From assembly GCA_963740055.1 (NCBI GenBank), contig CAVUCL010000004.1:62001-126000 (forward strand): a stretch of DNA of 64,000 nucleotides, given 5' to 3'. The notes beneath the pieces are model-generated. The model searched no databases and was not told the DNA's origin. It saw only the letters and a list, made by a program, of their open reading frames with translations. Both the position numbers and the translations under genes were made by a program. This DNA comes from WHSW01 sp963740055. GTDB lineage: Bacteria > Actinomycetota > Thermoleophilia > Solirubrobacterales > 70-9. Positions 25,924 to 33,554 of this stretch are shown here, in pieces; the first letter of the stretch is position 1, and the number at the start of each line of letters is the position of its first letter.

Positions 25924-27433
25924 CGGCGCGGTGCCGCCGGCGCCGCCGCGCGAGCGTCGCCGGTCCGGTGAGCAGCGCCGCCGCGATCACGGCGACGCCG
26001 AAGACCGCCGGCAGGTCCCAGGTCCAGTCGACGGCCGCGGCGACGAAGCCGACGACCAGGACCGCGAGCGCGGGGGCCGCGGCGGCCGCACCCGCCACCG
26101 GGCGGCTGCGCCGGACGCCGGCGACGCCGGCGACGGCGAAGAAGCCGGCGATCGCGACGAGCCCGGCGACCCCGAGCTCCGCCAGCGACTCGAAGAAGAG
26201 CGAGTGGGCGCGAGTCGCGGCGAGGCCGACTTCGCGCCGCTCGAGCCAGTAGGAGCCGTAGTCGCCCGAGCCGACACCGCCGAGCGGCGCCTCCGCATAG
26301 GAGTCGACCGCCGCCTCCCAGAACTGGTAGCGGCCGGTCCCGCCACTGCGCAGCAGGTCGGCCTGGCCGCTGACGCGCAGCTCGGTCCCCTGCGGAGGCT
26401 GCTTGAACTCCTCGAAGCGCTCGACCGGGTCCGCGGCGACGATCAGCGCCAGGACCGCGAGCGCGGCGGCGATCGCGGCGATCGGCCGGCGGCGAGCGGA
26501 CAGCCGCGGCGCCCGCAGGCGCTCGAGCCGGTCGAACGGCCGCTCGAGCAGCCAGGCCGCGCCCGCCGCGATCGCGACCACGGCGAGCGTGATCGCGAGC
26601 ATGCCGTCGGCCTCCGCCGCGGCGGCCGCAGTTCCCGGGGTCTCGAACAACGCGTCGCGGGTGGCGGCGAAGGCGATCAGCGCTGTCCCCGCCGCCGCTC
26701 CGAGCGCGAGCACCGCCGCGAGGCGGGTGCGCCGCGGGCCGGCGACGACGAGCACGCCGAGCGCCAGCGCCGCCGCCGCGACCCCGCCGCGCGAGTCGGT
26801 CGCCCAGAGCGCCAGGGCGATCATCGGCAGCGCCGCGATCGCCGCGACGCGCGCCGACCTCGCGTTCGCGTTGGCGCCGAACCAGGCCAGCAGCGCGCTC
26901 GCGCCGGCGAGCGCCGCCGCGAGCCCGTTCCAGTAGCCGATCGGGTAGGCGAGGCGGCCGCTCGTGGCGGGCAGCGCCTGACGAAGGTCGGCGTCCGGAT
27001 CGCCGAAGACGCCGGGCTGGAAGCGCGCGAGGAGCGCGATCGCCCCGATCGCGGCGAGCCCGACCGCGAGCCCGGCGAGCCACGGCCGGGCCTCGCCGCG
27101 GCGCGAGGCGACGACGACGAGGGCGAAGATGCCGAGGTAGGCGAGCGCGCGGACCAGGTCGGCGAACGCCTGCCCGTCGTCGTCGGCCCAGGCGAGCGAG
27201 AGCGCGGTCAGGCCGGCGAACCCGGCGAGGCAGAGCCCGGCCGCGAGCGCCGGGCGCGGCGGCTCCGAGCGTGGGACCGTGCCGGTGGCGAGGCCGACGA
27301 CGACAGCCGCCCAGACCGCGAGCGCGGCCGCCGCGTAGGCGGTGGTCTCGAATCCGCCGCCGGCGAGCGCGAGCCCGACGCACGCGGCCGCAACCATCGA
27401 TGTGATCAAGAGTTCTATTCGGGGTAGATGCAT
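25574..27433 (-). CDS. O-antigen ligase-like membrane protein, out of frame at its end
   Basis: The frame gives 619 residues. The first roughly 495 form a polytopic protein with ten or more membrane segments and a large loop containing RYQFWEAAVDSYAEAPLGGVGSGDYGSYW and RAHSLFFESLAELG, the Wzy/WaaL (Wzy_C) signature. After TGPATLA the frame becomes arginine-rich and non-coding in look, while the neighbouring frame holds a membrane helix and TPRs. So the natural protein probably ends at 25483. The ATG at 27433 or another at 27397 could be the start. It likely polymerises or ligates the surface glycan. Confidence 0.75.
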   Translation of the reverse strand: MHLPRIELLITSMVAAACVGLALAGGGFETTAYAAAALAVWAAVVVGLATGTVPRSEPPRPALAAGLCLAGFAGLTALSLAWADDDGQAFADLVRALAYLGIFALVVVASRRGEARPWLAGLAVGLAAIGAIALLARFQPGVFGDPDADLRQALPATSGRLAYPIGYWNGLAAALAGASALLAWFGANANARSARVAAIAALPMIALALWATDSRGGVAAAALALGVLVVAGPRRTRLAAVLALGAAAGTALIAFAATRDALFETPGTAAAAAEADGMLAITLAVVAIAAGAAWLLERPFDRLERLRAPRLSARRRPIAAIAAALAVLALIVAADPVERFEEFKQPPQGTELRVSGQADLLRSGGTGRYQFWEAAVDSYAEAPLGGVGSGDYGSYWLERREVGLAATRAHSLFFESLAELGVAGLVAIAGFFAVAGVAGVRRSRPVAGAAAAAPALAVLVVGFVAAAVDWTWDLPAVFGVAVIAAALLTGPATLARRRRRHRAGVRHRPQSQPLRRRRGRARRRLDRDLRLRPAAARRERPLVEPRSGRARRARAGAGVRRQRRRPRALGGRATARAGASIRARGGGGGRARGDRGRGRALAARLRALPGRGADPGPLR

Positions 27434-27503
27434 TGGAATGTCAATCGGCCGCAGCCTGTACCCTGGCGCGGGCCCCGCTAGAGAAGAAGGACGACGACGA
27501 CGG

Positions 27504-27887
27504 ATGACCCAAGGCAGGCAGCAGTCTAGGACGGCACTCGCACTCGGTTGCGTGCTCGCGATGATCGCGGGCGCGGCCCTGATCGCACCCGCTCACGCGG
27601 GGGCCCAGGCGGCCGCGGACGAGTATCAGGTCGGTCAGATCCCCGGTGGTGATGACGGCGGTGCGTCCTCGGCCTCGGGCGACGAAGCCCAGGCCCTGGC
27701 CGCCGACTCGTCCAGCGACGGCGGCGGGATCCCGATCCTGCTGATCGTGCTTGCCGCGATCGCCGCCGTCTGCACCGGGCTCGCGGTCTGGCGGCTGAGC
27801 CGCGACGATGACGACGACGACCCCGGCGCCGGACGCGACGGGGCAACCGGCGCTCGAGGCGTCACCGGCGAGACACAATCCCTCTGA
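27504..27887 (+). CDS. secreted single-helix membrane protein with acidic tail
   Basis: This 127-residue protein has a signal peptide (residues about 1-35, ending AHAGAQA), then a low-complexity Gly/Ser/Asp segment. A membrane helix follows at about 76-95 (ILLIVLAAIAAVCTGLAVW), then RLSRDDDDDD and a short tail. GAGAAGAAGG precedes the ATG. Its stop shares one base with the ATG of the first GH-A hydrolase (TGATG), so the two are probably translated together. It may be a small partner or anchor for the hydrolases. No known family was recognised. Confidence 0.65.
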   Translation: MTQGRQQSRTALALGCVLAMIAGAALIAPAHAGAQAAADEYQVGQIPGGDDGGASSASGDEAQALAADSSSDGGGIPILLIVLAAIAAVCTGLAVWRLSRDDDDDDPGAGRDGATGARGVTGETQSL

Positions 27888-29137
27888 TGGTCGTCAGGGG
27901 AGCAACCCTCCTCGCGGCAACTCTGGCGGCGGCGGTGGCGATCGGCGCCGGCACCGCCGGCGCGAAGCCGCTCTACGGCGTCGTCCCCCAGGACGGCGCC
28001 CTGCCGACCGCGGCCGACCTCGAACTGATGCCGAAGGCCGGCATCGGCGGCGTCCGCCTGATGGCGAGCTGGGCGACCGTCGAGCAGGTCGAGGGCCTCT
28101 ACGACTGGGACGTGCTCGACGCGATGGTCCGCGAGAGCACCAATCGCGGGATCGCCCCGCTCTTCTTCCTCTACGGGACCCCGGACTGGGCCGCGCAACG
28201 CGACGGCTATCAGTGCGCCGGCGTCACCTGCCACGTCTACGCGCCGCGCTCGCCCGAGACCCGGGGCGCGTTCGCGGCCTTCGCCCGCGCGGCGGTCGAG
28301 CGCTACGGCCCCGGCGGCGACTTCTGGGAGGCGCCGGTGGACACCTCGGCGCCGGAGCCCGCGCCGCCGGCCGACGAACCGGTCGACGGCGGCACCCTCG
28401 GTGGCGTCGAGTGCCCGCCGCTGATCCCGATCTGCGAGCCCGAGGAGCCACCGCCCCCGCCGCCCAGCGATCCGCCGCTGCCCGGCGAGCCGCCTTGCGG
28501 GTGCGAGCAGCCGTCGCCGATCCGCGCCTGGCAGGTGTGGAACGAGCAGAACTCGCCCAAGTACTTCGCCCCGAAGGTCGACGTGCCGCGCTTCGCCGCG
28601 CTGCTGCAGGCGGCGGGCACCGAGATCAAGTCGACCGACCCGGGCGCCGAGGTGATCGTCGGCGGGATGTGGGGGCCGCGCTCGGCGGCGAAATCGGTGC
28701 TGCCGGTGAAGCGCTACCTGAAGCAGCTCTACCAGGTGCCGGGGATCGAGGGCAGCTTCGACGCGATCGGCCTCCATCCGTATTCGTCGTCGGTGGCGAA
28801 GTCGCTGAACCAGATCAACGTCGCGCGCAAGCAGGTGAAGCGCTCCGGCGACCGCGAGGTCGGCACCTGGATCACCGAGCTCGGCTGGGCGGCCGGCGGC
28901 CCGCGCAAGAACCCCTACGTCAAGGGGCTCGCCGGGCAGGCGCGACTGCTCTCGCGGGCGCTGCGCGCCTATGCCCGCCGCTCGCGTCGCTACCGTCTCG
29001 AGGCGGTGTACTGGTACTCGTGGCGTGACAAGAAGGGCGGCAACGCGATCTGCGATTGGTGCGGCAACTCGGGCCTGCGGACGAAGAAGGGCGCGGCGAA
29101 GCCGGCGTGGAAGGCCTTCGCTAGGGTTGCGCGCTAG
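27887..29137 (+). CDS. secreted GH-A clan glycoside hydrolase (PslG/GH39-like), copy 1
   Basis: This 416-residue protein has a signal peptide ending near AGA (24-26). The TIM-barrel pattern is clear: VRLMASWATVE, then FFLYGTPDWAA, the acid/base site WNEQN (E220) and the nucleophile site TWITELGW (E331). YWYSWRD lies on the last strand and two cysteines (CDWCG) near the end. Unlike its two tandem paralogues it carries a proline- and cysteine-rich insert at about 148-211. In Psl-type systems such enzymes trim or release the matching polymer. That role is inferred from position beside the polymer genes. Confidence 0.83.
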   Translation: MVVRGATLLAATLAAAVAIGAGTAGAKPLYGVVPQDGALPTAADLELMPKAGIGGVRLMASWATVEQVEGLYDWDVLDAMVRESTNRGIAPLFFLYGTPDWAAQRDGYQCAGVTCHVYAPRSPETRGAFAAFARAAVERYGPGGDFWEAPVDTSAPEPAPPADEPVDGGTLGGVECPPLIPICEPEEPPPPPPSDPPLPGEPPCGCEQPSPIRAWQVWNEQNSPKYFAPKVDVPRFAALLQAAGTEIKSTDPGAEVIVGGMWGPRSAAKSVLPVKRYLKQLYQVPGIEGSFDAIGLHPYSSSVAKSLNQINVARKQVKRSGDREVGTWITELGWAAGGPRKNPYVKGLAGQARLLSRALRAYARRSRRYRLEAVYWYSWRDKKGGNAICDWCGNSGLRTKKGAAKPAWKAFARVAR

Positions 29138-29193
29138 CTAGGCTCCCACAGGGACTCGGGAGCCGAGGACAGCAGCCGCCCGCTCCGGACACG

Positions 29194-29215
29194 GGCCCGC
29201 GACGAAGCGCGGGCC
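29194..29215 (+). terminator. hairpin between hydrolase copies 1 and 2
   Basis: GGCCCGCG and CGCGGGCC pair perfectly over 8 bp around ACGAAG, 57 bases after the stop of the first hydrolase gene. There is no T tract. It is a plausible intrinsic terminator or mRNA-end structure in the 155-base gap between copies 1 and 2. Confidence 0.45.
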
Positions 29216-29292
29216 GCGCGACGAGACAGTCGCCGGATCGCTTTGCGGCATCCGAACAAGCTCAGGCAGGGAACTGAGAGAAAGGTCAGACG

Positions 29293-30414
29293 ATGAATAC
29301 CGAAGCCCATAGCTCCAACCGCTGGAAGGCCGCGCTCGCCGCCGCCGCGCTCGTCGTGGCGCTCGCCGCCGCGGTGGCCGCGCCGCGCGCCGACGCCGCG
29401 CTACCGAGCGGCTACTACGGGGTCGTCCCGCAGACGGCCCTGACCAGCACCGACTTCGAGCGCATGGGCCAGGGCAACGTCGGCTCGGTGCGCCTGCTGT
29501 TCTCCTGGAGCTCGGTCGACCCGAGCTCGGAGCCCGACGACTACAACTGGTCGGTGATCGACCAGTCGGTCGGCGACGCGGCGCAGAACGGGGTCGAGGT
29601 GCTGCCGTTCCTGTTCGGGACCCCGCAGTGGGTCGCGACCGAGCTCGACGGTCACGCCTGCGGCGAGGCCGAGTGCGCCACCTTCGCACCCTCCTCGCCC
29701 GCGGCGCTCGACGCCTGGCGCGATTGGGTGCAGGCGGTCGCCGAGCGCTACGGGCCCGGGGGCGAGTTCTGGACCGAGAACCCGCAGATCCCGATGCTGC
29801 CGATCCGCAACTACCAGATCTGGAACGAGCAGAACTCGCGCGAGTTCTTCGCCCCGAAGGAGTCGCCGACCGGCTACGCAGCAATGCTCGACGCCGCGTC
29901 GGGTGTGATCCGCACCGCGGATCCGGGCGCCCAGGTGATCCTCGGCGGGATGGCGCAGCTCGCGGGCTCATCGAAGGCGACCAAGGCGACCAAGTACCTA
30001 CGCTCGTTCTACAAGGTCAACGGGGTCGAGGCGAACTTCGACGGCATCGCCGTCCACCCCTACGGCTCCTCGGTCTCCAAGGTCGCGAACCAGGTCGAGG
30101 CCTTCCGCAAGGTGGCCAAGCGCGCCGGCGACCGTGGCGCCGGGACCTGGATCACCGAGCTCGGCTGGGGCTCGGCGAAGGGGGGCAACCCGCTCAACCG
30201 TGGCAAGAAGGGCCAGGCGCAGCGGCTGAAGGAGTCGTTCAAGTACTTCAAGCAGCAGCGCAAGAAGCTCAAGATCCAGACGATCCAGTGGTTCAGCTGG
30301 CGCGACAGCTCGATCAAGATCTGCGACTGGTGCGCGAAGTCGGGCCTGTTCTCGAAGAGCCTCAAGGCGAAGCCTTCGTTCAAGGCGTTCACGAAGTTCA
30401 CCGGCGGGAGCTAG
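29293..30414 (+). CDS. secreted GH-A clan glycoside hydrolase (PslG/GH39-like), copy 2
   Basis: This 373-residue protein has a clear signal peptide (about 1-36, ending ADA). The catalytic pair is E179 in WNEQN and E289 in TWITELGW, and IQWFSWRD and CDWCAKSGLF are near the end, as in the adjacent copies. Its C-terminal 80 residues are lysine-rich. GAGAAAGG lies upstream of the ATG. It lacks the proline-rich insert of copy 1. Retention of both catalytic glutamates in all three copies argues that they are active enzymes, perhaps with different cut sites on one polymer. Confidence 0.85.
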   Translation: MNTEAHSSNRWKAALAAAALVVALAAAVAAPRADAALPSGYYGVVPQTALTSTDFERMGQGNVGSVRLLFSWSSVDPSSEPDDYNWSVIDQSVGDAAQNGVEVLPFLFGTPQWVATELDGHACGEAECATFAPSSPAALDAWRDWVQAVAERYGPGGEFWTENPQIPMLPIRNYQIWNEQNSREFFAPKESPTGYAAMLDAASGVIRTADPGAQVILGGMAQLAGSSKATKATKYLRSFYKVNGVEANFDGIAVHPYGSSVSKVANQVEAFRKVAKRAGDRGAGTWITELGWGSAKGGNPLNRGKKGQAQRLKESFKYFKQQRKKLKIQTIQWFSWRDSSIKICDWCAKSGLFSKSLKAKPSFKAFTKFTGGS

Positions 30415-30425
30415 AGGCGTAGCGC

Positions 30426-31580
30426 ATGGGCCGGTGGCCGACCGAGATGACCGCCGGTCGCCGGCCCCTGAAGCTCCGCCTGCTCGCGATCGCGGCGCTC
30501 GCCGCGGCCGTGGTCGGCGCCGGCTGCGGCGACGACGAGTCGAGCGCGCCCTCGGGACCCGACGCCCCGCGCGACTTCTTTGCCGTGGTCCCGCAGGCGC
30601 CGGTCACCGCGGAGGACCTCGAGCGCATGGGCCAGGGCGGCGTCGGCACCATGCGCTCGATCTTCCCCTGGGCCGCGATCGACCACACGCCCGCCGACGA
30701 CTTCGACTTCTCCGGCATCGATCCGATCGTCCTCGACGCCGCCCGCAACGACGTCGAGGTGCTGCCGTTCCTGTTCGGGACCCCGAACTGGGTCTCGCAC
30801 GACCTCGACGGGCGCGAGGTCTGCGAGCCCGACTGCGCCACCTACGCCCCGCGCTCGCCCGAAGCGGTCGCCGCCTGGAGTGAGTTCGTCGGCGCCGCGG
30901 TCGACCGCTACGGCCCCAACGGCGACCTCTGGAAGGAGAACCCGGAGGTCGAGGAGCAGCCGATCCGCGCCTGGCAGATCTGGAACGAGCAGAACTCGCC
31001 GACCTTCTATCAGCCCGCCCCCGACGTCGAGGGCTACTCGGAGCTGGTCGCGAGCGCGGCCGACGCGATCCGCGCCCGCGACCCGAACGCGAGCATCGTG
31101 CTCGGCGGGATGTTCGGCACCCCGCTCAACGGCGAGCTCCCCGCCTACACCGCCTGGGATTTCCTCGGGCGCATGTACGAGGGCGGCGCCGGCGAGTACT
31201 TCGACGGCGTCGCCGTGCATCCCTACGCCGCCAACCTGGGCAAGGTCGAGTCGCAGATCGACGCGATCCACGACGAGATCGGCGCCGCCGACGACGACGC
31301 CACCCTCTGGGTGACCGAGATCGGCTGGGCCTCGGGCGGTCCCGACGTGCCCCTGAACCGCGGCGAGGAGGGCCAGGCCGAGCAGCTCACCGACGCCTAC
31401 GAGATGCTGCTCGACCGCCGGCTGAGCTGGGACATCGAGACGGTCGCCTGGTACTCGTGGCGCGACACGATCGACCCGGTCTGCGACTGGTGCACGAACT
31501 CGGGCCTGTTCCCGGCCGAGTCGCTGGCCGAGCCGAAGCCCTCCTGGGAAGCGTTCACCGCGCTCACCGGCGGCAGCTGA
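30426..31580 (+). CDS. lipoprotein GH-A clan glycoside hydrolase (PslG/GH39-like), copy 3
   Basis: This 384-residue protein has a lipobox VVGAGC (lipid on C34), so unlike copies 1 and 2 it should be anchored to the outer face of the membrane. The catalytic glutamates are E188 (WNEQN) and E298 (WVTEIGW), and YSWRD and CDWCTNSGLF are conserved. It is more acidic than the lysine-rich copy 2. It starts 11 bases after copy 2, so the two are probably one transcript. Membrane retention suggests trimming during export rather than in the medium; this is inference. Confidence 0.85.
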   Translation: MGRWPTEMTAGRRPLKLRLLAIAALAAAVVGAGCGDDESSAPSGPDAPRDFFAVVPQAPVTAEDLERMGQGGVGTMRSIFPWAAIDHTPADDFDFSGIDPIVLDAARNDVEVLPFLFGTPNWVSHDLDGREVCEPDCATYAPRSPEAVAAWSEFVGAAVDRYGPNGDLWKENPEVEEQPIRAWQIWNEQNSPTFYQPAPDVEGYSELVASAADAIRARDPNASIVLGGMFGTPLNGELPAYTAWDFLGRMYEGGAGEYFDGVAVHPYAANLGKVESQIDAIHDEIGAADDDATLWVTEIGWASGGPDVPLNRGEEGQAEQLTDAYEMLLDRRLSWDIETVAWYSWRDTIDPVCDWCTNSGLFPAESLAEPKPSWEAFTALTGGS

Positions 31581-31584
31581 GCGA

Positions 31585-33240
31585 CTAGCCGGGCAGCCGG
31601 CAGACGCGTACCGGGGCGCCGCCCTCGAACACCGCGGTCCACGGCGGGCCGAGGTCGTCGAGCGGGATCGCGATCGAGCTCGCACCCGCCGGAGCCTCGC
31701 CGAGATCGACCGCCGGCTCGCCGGTCGCGAATCGCCGCAGCGAGACCGGGGTGCCGCCCCGCGGGTCGACGACGACCGCCCCGCCGGCCCCGAGCTCGGC
31801 CTCGACCCCGCCCGGGCCGGGCTCGAGCCGCTCGCAGCCCTCCGCGGGAGCCCGATCGGCGGGCTCGAGCTCGAGCTCGTAGGCGGCCGCGAGGATCGCG
31901 TCCGCTGCCGCCCGCGCCGGCTCCGGGCCGGCGAGCGCGTCCACGGGGTCGGCGACCGGCGAGCCCCAGCGATCGACCGCGGCGAAGTAGCTGCCGGCGC
32001 TGATCGTCTGCGGGAACGGCGTCCCCGCGAACGTCGGCTCGAGCACGACCGCCTCGTCCACCTGGTCGCGGGCGCCCTCGAGCGCCGCGAGCGCCGCGAG
32101 GTGGACATCGGTCTGGGCGCGAAAGAAGTCCTCTCCGGCGCGCAGGGCACCGAGGTTGGAGGCGATCGAGGCGGCGCCGAGCAGCGCCAGCAACGCGAGG
32201 CCGAGCCGGGGCGGGCGCCGGTCGCGCAGCAGCTCGCTGGTCGTGAGGACGATGAAGATTGCCCCGACGAGCTGGTAGCGGCTGGCGCCCGGCTCGCGGC
32301 CCGGCATCTGATTGAGCCCGGCCGACGCCCAGAACGCGAGCCCGGTTGCGGCGAAGACCCAGAACGACCGCGTCAGCACCGCGGGGCGGCGGATGGCGAT
32401 CCACGCCGCCGCGATCAGCAGCGCGACGAGCAGCGGGCGGGCGTAGTCGGGGTTGACGCCGATCGAGCCCGAGCGGGTGCCGATCCTGGTCAACCCGAGG
32501 AGCGAGGCGAGCGCCGAGCTCGCCGCGTCCCAGACGTAGGCGGGCAGTGCGTAGAGGTTGTCGACCGAGACGGCGCTCTCGGTCTCCTGGCCGTAGACCG
32601 CGTACCAGAGCGCATAGAGCGCCAGCGGGACCGCGGGCACGAACGCGCGCCGCAGGCGCCCGTCGCCGCGCAGGACGACGTCGACCGCGGCGCCGACCGC
32701 GAACACGAGCCCGAGGCTGGAGAAGGCGAGCGAGAGGACGAGGGCGGCGCAGGCGAGCAGGTCGCCGCGGCGATCGCCGCGCTCAAGCGCGATCAGGGCG
32801 CCGAGGCCGGCTGCGATCGCACCCGAGAAGCCGATCTCGACCGGCCACAGCAGGTGCTCCCAGGCGGGCCCGAGCGCGAGCAGCACGGCGCCGACGACGA
32901 GCGCCACCGCGGTCCCGAGCCGGGCGCGCACACAGACGTAGACGACGGCGACGGCGAGGACGACGAAGAGCGTCGCGACAACCCGAAACGGCGCCGTCGA
33001 ATCGAGTCCGAAGAGCGCCAGCAGGAGCTTGTAGATCGCCACCGGCAGCGCCCACAGGTGTTCGTTGAGCGGGGTCAGCAGCGAGTCGGCCGAGAGGTCC
33101 GCCCGCAAGATCAGGTTCCACTCGTCCTGAAAGAAGGTGAGCCCGGAGCCGAGCGCGACGATCAGCGCGAACCCGGCCAGGCCGAGCGCTCCGGCCAGCA
33201 GCCAGCCGGCGAGGCGATCGGACTCGAGCCGGTCGTTCAC
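31585..33240 (-). CDS. polytopic membrane protein, putative GT-C fold glycosyltransferase
   Basis: This 551-residue protein is the same length as its paralogue at 1008-2663. A first membrane helix is followed by TFFQDEWNLIL (DE motif in the first outside loop), then LPVAIYKLLLALFGLDS, about ten more hydrophobic segments and a soluble C-terminal domain ending APVRVCRLPG. The GTG at 33240 is the farthest usable start. It is convergent with the third hydrolase. The DE motif and topology suggest a lipid-linked-sugar glycosyltransferase, but no tested homologue is known to me. Confidence 0.78.
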   Translation of the reverse strand: MNDRLESDRLAGWLLAGALGLAGFALIVALGSGLTFFQDEWNLILRADLSADSLLTPLNEHLWALPVAIYKLLLALFGLDSTAPFRVVATLFVVLAVAVVYVCVRARLGTAVALVVGAVLLALGPAWEHLLWPVEIGFSGAIAAGLGALIALERGDRRGDLLACAALVLSLAFSSLGLVFAVGAAVDVVLRGDGRLRRAFVPAVPLALYALWYAVYGQETESAVSVDNLYALPAYVWDAASSALASLLGLTRIGTRSGSIGVNPDYARPLLVALLIAAAWIAIRRPAVLTRSFWVFAATGLAFWASAGLNQMPGREPGASRYQLVGAIFIVLTTSELLRDRRPPRLGLALLALLGAASIASNLGALRAGEDFFRAQTDVHLAALAALEGARDQVDEAVVLEPTFAGTPFPQTISAGSYFAAVDRWGSPVADPVDALAGPEPARAAADAILAAAYELELEPADRAPAEGCERLEPGPGGVEAELGAGGAVVVDPRGGTPVSLRRFATGEPAVDLGEAPAGASSIAIPLDDLGPPWTAVFEGGAPVRVCRLPG

Positions 33241-33249
33241 CCGGGCGCG

Positions 33250-33528
33250 CTAAGCGCCGCCGCCGGCCATCGCCGGCAGGATCACCACGGTGTCGGTGCC
33301 CGCGACCGTGGTGTCGAGACCGTCGAGGACGCGCACGTCCTCGTCGTTGAGGTAGACGTTGACGTAGCGGTTGAGCTGGCCGTCGTCGGAGAAGAGCTGG
33401 TCCCGGGTGTCGGGGTGGGCGTCGGCGAGCGCGGCGAGGACCTCGCCGACGCTGGCGCCGGTGGCGTCGATCTCGCTCTCGCCGCCGGTGCGCGAGCGCA
33501 GCACGGGTGGGATCTTTACGGTCGGCAT
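33250..33528 (-). CDS. cysO: CysO-like ubiquitin-fold sulfur carrier
   Basis: This 92-residue beta-grasp protein resembles mycobacterial CysO in TVKIPPVLR, the RYVNVYLNDEDVR strand and the C-terminal TVVILPAMAGG. The usual C-terminus is Gly-Gly, the site of adenylation and thiocarboxylation. Here Gly-Ala follows (GGGA), so a protease may have to trim it first, or the third Gly is used. It lies 26 bases after moeZ on the same strand, and a CysM-type synthase is at 4.9 kb. It should carry sulfur for cysteine synthesis. A molybdopterin (MoaD) role is less likely, given the CysO-like sequence. Confidence 0.88.
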   Translation of the reverse strand: MPTVKIPPVLRSRTGGESEIDATGASVGEVLAALADAHPDTRDQLFSDDGQLNRYVNVYLNDEDVRVLDGLDTTVAGTDTVVILPAMAGGGA

Positions 33529-33554
33529 CGTGCCCGGAAAGCTAACGGGGACGG

